DNA from: Prostheceraeus crozeri
Taxonomy: Eukaryota; Platyhelminthes; Polycladida; Euryleptidae
DNA length: 64,000 nt
Direction: 5' to 3'
Assembly (NCBI GenBank): GCA_907163375.1
Contig: CAJQUW010001755.1
Span: 87,598-151,597, forward strand
The notes beneath the pieces are model-generated. The model was not told where the DNA came from. It ran no database searches and saw nothing but the letters and a program-made list of their open reading frames with translations. Position numbers and translations under genes: made by a program. Position 1 is the stretch's first letter, and every line of letters starts with the position of its first letter. This document shows, piece by piece, positions 57,017 through 64,000 of the stretch.

Positions 57017-59766
57017 TTTTTATCTCCGTCGACCAGTATCGCATCCTATCAAGTCTTGCCAATGGCGGTACGTAAAAAATTGAATATTTAGCCTTTTAGT
57101 GAAAGTTTGTTTTAATTAAATCTGATATTTTTTAAAAAGTTTCATTATCGCATAGCCTAATCAGCTGATAACATTGCACCATTGTGTAAAATCTGAACTA
57201 GAAAGATTTTTCATACTTTAGATTTTTGAAGAGGTAGATCCGATATCGACGTGTAGGCTACAACCGTCAGTGTATAATAATTAAACCTTAACTAAGTTAG
57301 AACGATTAAATTGCACTTGGATGAAATGCGTGATTTCAATAACAATAGGAAATTCATGTTCTAGGTATCTACAAAATCAATGCATGCATTTAATGGCAGG
57401 CGCGAAAAAGAAATAGAAAAACCAAACAATTTCCCTTTGAGATGAAATGCCGCCAATATAAATTATGATATATTGTTGAGGAAAACACAGACAATAAAAC
57501 TAGAATTCCCTCTGCAATTATACGAAATCTTTCAGTTAAACTGAGCAGTGCCATTGTTCCATTGAATATATTCAACTGATGTCATGTACGTAGGGGCCAA
57601 AGGGGGTCACGGAATCGGGTGCAGTCCGGCAGCAATACATATTCACGAAAGTCAATCTGCAATCATCACCTCCAAATACTCAAACCTTCTACCCTCATTC
57701 CACTGAATACATGCTCTGGACTGCAGGTCTAGATGTGAACCGCACGTGAAATTGAATTAATGGTGAAACGTTAACAAAATTAATGATCATTTGAATCATC
57801 AGGAGTTGTAGTCCACTAGTTCAAACCCGAACTAGCTTTTCTTTTGTATGCTAACCACCTCAGTTTCCAACTCAATCGAAAGCAAACCGTATTTTACCTT
57901 GAAGAAAAATATATTAAGTCTCCAAAACATTTTGTCAATACAAAACATGGCATGGTAATATTTAAAATAATTAATCGACGGTGCTCTGCTTTTAGAGCAT
58001 GGACCAAAAAAAGGAAGAAAGAAAATTTCACCAATAACAACCAATACAAAAGACAAAAAGACGACAAATACCTAAAGCAATAGAACACAGGAAGGATTAT
58101 CCACAAAAATACAGAAAACGGTTATTGAATGAGAAACACAGCACCATACGTTCCAGAAAACATCATTTTCATATTTCAGTTTCGGTTATGTTCAGAATTT
58201 TCATAATAGGCTTATTGAAGACGTTAGCAAAGCAGTAATGATGACACATTCAGCAAATTCATTTAGGCTTAATAAGGTTAGACTTCACCACAAAGCACAT
58301 CGGTACCTTGAAGACGGTTCTTACAACTCATACATGTATTTATGGTTTGAATTGTCATACATGTCTTTTTGTGTTGAAAATACAAAGATTTGAAGAATTA
58401 GGTAGCTATCGTTGATGTTCTCTGATTGTATTTGCGAAGTTATGGAATTTTGTACAACGATTAAGAGCTTACAGAAACGATGATAGGCTATAGACAATGT
58501 CCGTAATGTACACTTTTCGTTAATTTGGTTCAGTTAATTCATAAATTTAGTTGGGAAACCAAGTACAGAAGATGGTAATTATTTTATAGCCTATGCTTTA
58601 TAAAATTTCGGCATCCTCTTGCCAGCATCAGAAGCAGTGAATAAGACCAGCGCTTCAGTCACGCTTGAAGCATGATTCTGGAGCACTCTTAGAGGAAAGC
58701 GAATATAAGTTCGAATCATGTGTATTTCCAATGGAGACATTCAAGATATCGGACATAGTGACATGCAGTTTCCATCCATCAATCCTGATCATGGCAAGTT
58801 ATTCAGCATGATTCATTATACATGCATCGAAGATTGATTCCACTACGCATAGACTTTTCAATGCTAGTATCTGGATAGGAAGCTTCCCTGGAATCGCTTC
58901 AGTCGTAGGTACATCTCAGGGTGTAGATCTCAGCCCCAATTCATACGGATAATTTGTTGAGAGAAGATTGTGAACCCAATCAAGAAGAAAGCATTGCAAG
59001 AATCTTGCAATAACATCCGTGACTGAAGATACACCTAGTATCAACGACTATTAGTGCAAAGTGTCTATATTTATGCATGTTTTCTATCCAATATTTGCTT
59101 ACCAGGATTGATTCAATAAAATTTATGATGAATTTTGGTTATTTCTCTGCTAATAATGGAGTGGTGTACTAAGTAATAGATTACTTCAAAAAAATTATTT
59201 ACAAAATGCTACCAAAATTGCATCAGTGTTCATGCCTTCTTTAATAAGGCCTACTACAAAAATCACGCACTTCCATCCAAGAGTGATTCCATGGGGGCTT
59301 CCTGTCCAGATACTAACATTGCAAAGTGCATGCTCAGTGCAATCAATCCTTGATATTGCATACTTTCTGAATCATGCTGAATAACTTGCTATGATCACGG
59401 TTGATAGATGGAAATTGCATGTCAATACGTCCGATATTGAATTTTACCACTTTTTACCAATGCACAGAATTCGAATTTGTGCTCATTTTCTCTACGAGTT
59501 CTCATAGTTTAGACTTCAGGCTATACAGAAAAAAACATGACATTTTACATTTGTATAATGAAGTCAGCGGAATCCAATGGAGAACGCCCAACTTGTAGGC
59601 GTTTGGTCCTCTGCACTTGTTTTGAGTCACCTGGTTAACATGCACGTACATGTATTTTGAGACCGATGCCGAAAGATGTCCATGCCATATTGCCATAGCC
59701 AAGGAGATCTAGATATCTATAATAAGACAGGATGGAATTTGTCCATTTCAGTGGACATCCTTGAAA
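57017..59766. other. Arm sequence with two empty insertion sites
   Basis: Mirrors 4,809-5,523, 6,963-7,391 and 10,913-12,518. The empty sites for CCCGGG element 1 (about 58,620) and for the Tc1 element (TA at 59,049-59,050) lie here. No gene recognised. Confidence 0.6.
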
Positions 59767-60586
59767 GCCTGTTACGACATATGGAGCACAGAATTTAAAT
59801 ACATGCAAACGCATAATCGATTTCTATTTTCATTTCCATATCACATAATGTCGTAAATGCGCTTAACGATGCACTAACAGAATTTTTGCATAGACCCCCG
59901 GCTCTACAGATTATTTTGCATAGAAATTTACATTGTATTTAGGCATCTAAGAATCCATTAAAATTTCTGTGTGATATACCAGGGACATCTATTATATAAG
60001 ATATCTAACGGGCTTTCAACTCTCATTCGACTCTTCGTCGGAGTTTTGAATGTAATTTGAAGGCCTCATAGGTGATGCTCTATAATATAAATATATTGAC
60101 ATCGGTAACCACTTACAAGGAGGCGCACTTGGAAAGGCAGCACTTGCTGCACTTTTCCACCAAATCATGATAAAGGATCTTCCGAAGGAATGGATATTCA
60201 AACGATTCTTGATTAACTTTTAGCATTCATACCAATCAAATTATTCTCAATTTTTGACGTTTCAATTTGTTTTGTTCGTTTCTGATTGCATCATCGGCAG
60301 ATTTTTCTTAGATTCTAATCATGTCTTTTTACCTGTATCGCAATGAACAAGGCATGGACACATTCCTACAATGATTGTACTAGCAAGTAAAATCACCACT
60401 GATCAGTTATCACTTATTCCATGACTCCTTTGAGCAAAGAAAATAGGTCACCAAACATTTTCCATAAAGATTTCACAATTCTCCTAAAAATTTCTCATAT
60501 TAATCATAAATGTCCCTGGATATACATTGAGATCATTGGAGGACCACAGATATCTGCACTAAACTTTGCGCTATGTCGTAACAGGC
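59767..60586. mobile_element. Short copy of the GGCCTGTTACGACATA-ended element
   Basis: GCCTGTTACGACATA at 59,767 and TATGTCGTAACAGGCC to 60,586 bound about 820 bp. It shares the outer parts and the 1,767-2,230 segment with the 3.5-kb left copy and lacks the foldback unit. Confidence 0.55.
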
Positions 60587-61215
60587 CGTCAAGTCAGTAC
60601 AATGAAATGGACCATGAATATGGAAAATACAATCTAATCTACTATACCTTTTTCCATAATTGTTGTCTCAACCGGCACAGTTATTGGCAATTCAAGATTT
60701 CTACACGCTCTATGATCACTGCGTCATTCTCATATCTAATGGAAACATTTGCACGTCTTAGCATGGTCATAGCATTCATTTGACAGAGAATTTTAAGCCT
60801 TCAAAACTGGCATAGTTGTTGGCAAAACCAGCATACTTGTTGTCAATGAATAATTCGCTAAAGAAAATTAGTCTCTATGATCAAGAATGTCTGATACAGT
60901 GAACCTGGATTATAAAAAAATTAGAACAATGCGTGTGAAAAACAGGGTTTGGAGTGGGCCAGGTAAACTGGCAACGAGGTTGAGATCTTCGCTTCTTTTG
61001 AGTGTCTTTCCTGCTTAGTTACTTAAACTGACGCTTCTAAATGCGCTCTCCTATTGAGTTGGTTGTCATATTTTTGCTAGAGCATGCATGACAATGGGTT
61101 TTTCATAGTGCTTGCATGCTAAGTAATTATTACATTAAGGATAACGACTTTACTTATCGTGATCATCCTTTCTTTGGGGAACTTTATGACGTTTTCGCAG
61201 ATAATTTCCATTGCT
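60587..61215. other. Arm sequence, no gene seen
   Basis: Mirrors 641-1,272. Confidence 0.5.
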
Positions 61216-61855
61216 AAAAACTCGTTTTTATGTTTAAGACGCGCGGCATGACTTTCATGAACAGCCTGTGTACATGACTTAAAAGGCTTATAGGGCGATA
61301 ATTACTACAGTCTAGTCTGCTGTTCTTTTTGTAAATGACAGCTACGAGAGCCTCTTTGAAGGTTTGAGGCACATTGGCCGTTAAGAGGATAGCATTGAAT
61401 AACTGTAACAGGGCACTGACTATTGCTTCGCCGCCAAGACGTATTATTCGTATTATTTAGGTATTCAGAATAGATATTGTCGATGCCAAGACTTTTCCCG
61501 TTCTTCATTTTGCCAATCGCTGATGAGATTTCGTATCTTAGGATGGGTTTCATTGCACGGCGAATCTTGAACATGTATTGGAGTGACTTATCTTTACAAA
61601 GATCTTCGTAGAACTTTGCCCAACGTTCAACAATATCCTCTTTATTGGTTGGGATATTACCACGGTCATCTTTTATGCCCAGCTGATGGATTTTGGTTTC
61701 GCATTTAGCTTCTTCAAGGCAGCATGGTAGAGTTCATGAGGTGGCAGATTATTGAGCTTTTCAATGTTTTCTTCTATTTGTTCTAATTTGCTTTTTTGAC
61801 TAGTTTTGGATTCTGCTTTGGCAATTTTATATTGAGTTGAAGATGGTCCGATATC
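61216..61855 (-). pseudogene. LINE reverse transcriptase relic, right-arm copy
   Basis: Mirror of 1-640, with KMKNGKSLGIDNIYSEYL in the minus frame 61,574-61,305. Same fragment, same missing catalytic half. Confidence 0.7.
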
Positions 61856-64000
61856 TTTTCTAATTCTATGTTCCTCAATATCAACCTACAATTTCAACAA
61901 TGTAGCCTACGTGTATTTGAAATAAAATTAAATTAAAAAGAAGGTAATCCGAATCATAATCAATCTTGTCTCATATAGTGTTTTGTGGAATGGAAACTTG
62001 CATAACTGCAAAATTATATAAATGAAAGCCATTTCCTATTAGAATTGAAGTACATATACTCTTTTTGAAAACACTTGATACACGTGCATCTAGATACTTT
62101 TTCGTCATCCCTGAAAATGGAATTTACAATATGAAGCACAAAGATCAATCATATTTTCGCTTTCGTTATGACAATGTGGATGGAATGCCTAATCAATATG
62201 AGCAAAATGAGCAAAATGAGCAATATGAGTAAAAATGCTGCCTTAATAATTCATCTACACCAAAGTAGATAGATAACCGTCCTGTTTGAAAAACTAAGTA
62301 TGAATTGCAAGTTAGCAATAGACTTGACAATTAAGTTGTTTTCTAGGTTATATAATGGTGATCAACTCCTGCATGCATTTCCCGAAATCATCTGAATAGA
62401 ATGACCTGCTTTATGATTCCGAATCTTTTTTTGATTGTCATGATATCCAATCACTTCAAGTGAAGATATCTGAACTACTGCCAACAATTGTGCTGGTTTT
62501 GACAACAGCAATGCCGATTTTAAGATGTTGTGAATAGATGTGTCAATAACTATGACTTTTCTGCCATAGCAAATATGTTGATTACAAGAAGATATTTAAA
62601 GACTACCAACAACTATGCTGGTTGAGACAACAGCTGTGGCAAAAGGTATATTTGCCAAGTTGGTTGTGGAAGTTGTTGGCAGCAAATTAATGTAGGATTT
62701 TTATAAAGATAATATTAAGTGAGATGGTGGCATTGTTTCATGTGGTATAGCCTACTATTCCCTGGGTTGGTATATTGTGTCGATTTGCAGCAGTCAGTAA
62801 CAACTATTTTCAAAATTCGAATTAAAAATTGGTCCACAAAGTCATAATTGAAAGTGGGCGGTGCACTGGATGTATGAATATCTCAAGAATTCAACAGATA
62901 AAATTCTAACCGTATGATGATTTCTCCTTCATACGGTTAAGAAACCTAGCGCTTTTGTCGAATAAACACATTGAAAGTTTCTTCACCGACAATAATTTCT
63001 CAGATAAGTGAATAGTCGCTGGAACTTTTCTATTAATCATTAAATGACACATGCGATATAGTGTGATGATATTTTGGAAGCTGATATTTCGAAAGCATGT
63101 AAAGATTTTGAAAATTGTTCAAATATAGTGAACAGGGGAGCCCTTTCAAGTAAAAATGAATACTCTGAGATTTCTTGACCTCTGATTGTAAGCTGGAGCA
63201 ATGTATGTTCTGTAAATCGACATTGCAAGTTGCATATGTGACTGACAATACTCTTGATAGATTATAGGAGCGATATTTCAAAATGATTAACGTACAGAAT
63301 GTTTTAAAGATTTCTTTCTTTGTCATCCTGTCGCCGCAGTATTTTGTACATTCACTATTGCTTTTGTGTATGATCTTTGGATAAGGGGCAGCAATGCAGG
63401 TCACAATTTGGCTTGAATAAATATAAATACAAATGAGAAAACATGGAAACCAGCTCGCACAATTTGCGTTTTGCCACAACTTAGTTCCCCCGGCGTGTGC
63501 CATAATTTTCATGCAATTTCCATTCTAGGACTTTCTATGGTACTGTTAATTTCTATGCTCTCTCTCTCTCAGCGTTTTGATTCTTTGCTGACCGTTAATT
63601 TTCTTTTCTCTTTTTTCACAAGATGCTGAATATCTCGTTTACGAAACGAAAATGGCGTAGGCTGACCGGAGAACATATTATACATGTACAAGTTGTACAC
63701 AAAGAAATATAAACTATGAACATGAGAACGCACCATAGGAACGACGCAGGGAACGGCACACAGGAATAACAAGGACAGGATACGGTAACATGGTGTTAGA
63801 TTGAAGCGAAGGAAACTTTAGATACATTAACATCTTACGCTTCATGCAATTATCGGAATTGAATCTCATTATGGAATTGGAATTGAATTGAACTGTTTCG
63901 ACTGGAATTGGAATTGGAGTTGAAATTTCTGCTCATGGACAATTGGAATTGGAATTAAAAATTTCAGTGGAAATTTTTCCAGCTCTGGCTTCAGATCCTT
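61856..64000. other. Flank outside the known arm, no gene recognised
   Basis: Contains copies of the CAACAAYTRTGCTGGTT motif near 62,486 and 62,605, an ATGAGCAAA-type microsatellite at 62,195-62,240 and a TTGGAATTGGAA-type repeat at 63,868-63,958. The 159-codon open frame 63,033-63,512 (-) is long for random sequence here but has no family motif. Confidence 0.5.

Larger units (their letters stand above)
50757..61855. repeat. Right arm of giant inverted repeat
   Basis: Reverse-complement partner of positions 1-27,300. It is the compact arm, and the sites of five left-arm insertions are empty here (50,812; 54,417; 55,277; 58,620; 59,049). Differences unique to this arm are small: a replacement of about 0.5 kb inside the mariner relic (about 53,385-53,890) and an extra stretch of about 63 bp near 50,830. 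Because the window ends shortly after 61,855 and the left arm starts at base 1, the true outer limit of the repeat is unknown. Confidence 0.95.

Noticed and set aside
63033-63512. 159-codon minus-strand frame in the right flank
   Set aside because: No domain, no convincing start context and ordinary AT-rich composition. Not called a gene.

Overview
This is eukaryotic, AT-rich, intron-style DNA with no bacterial gene layout. It is almost entirely transposable elements and their relics, and I recognise no intact host gene, tRNA or rRNA. The mix (Tc1 and mariner families, piggyBac, CR1/jockey-like and RTE-like LINEs, a Penelope-like element, many MITEs) suggests an animal. Frequent words such as taggcct and acatgtac give me the impression of a marine invertebrate, perhaps an echinoderm or hemichordate. 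The taxon is a guess.

The dominant structure is a giant inverted repeat. Positions 1-27,300 recur in reverse orientation at about 50,757-61,855, with roughly 20-22 kb of largely single-copy sequence between. The arms match closely: several translated stretches of 60-117 codons are identical or differ at a few residues. They differ greatly in length, about 27 kb against 11 kb, because almost every large extra insertion lies in the left arm. These are an intact Tc1 element (5,526-6,960), a 3.5-kb CCCGGG-ended element (7,394-10,910), a Tc1 element with a LINE inside it (14,295-19,188), a second CCCGGG-ended element inside a mariner relic (20,051-23,639) and a CACTG-ended MITE (26,990-27,248). 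At each of these places the right arm holds the empty site, so the elements arrived after the two copies separated. The window could be a true palindrome, or two haplotypes of one locus joined head to head by the assembler.

The central spacer (about 28,250-50,160) carries a 750-bp element with a 10-bp target duplication, a Penelope-like relic with a hammerhead-like motif, short-motif arrays, a complete-ended 4.7-kb piggyBac element, a long foldback palindrome, and a 2-kb inverted-end element containing a scrambled Tc1 transposase. A 23-base gap of unknown sequence lies at 46,873-46,895. From 61,856 to the end is single-copy flank with simple repeats.

Two patterns stand out. First, at least seven unrelated-looking non-autonomous elements share one architecture: short inverted ends and clusters of a short motif, in both orientations, that differs from element to element. 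Second, both large CCCGGG-ended elements lack a transposase but carry CpG-rich, gene-start-like segments (a strong-context ATG exon in one; a CpG-rich leader with splice donor plus a downstream exon with acceptor, ATG and donor in the other). This is what would be expected if they had captured 5' ends of host genes.
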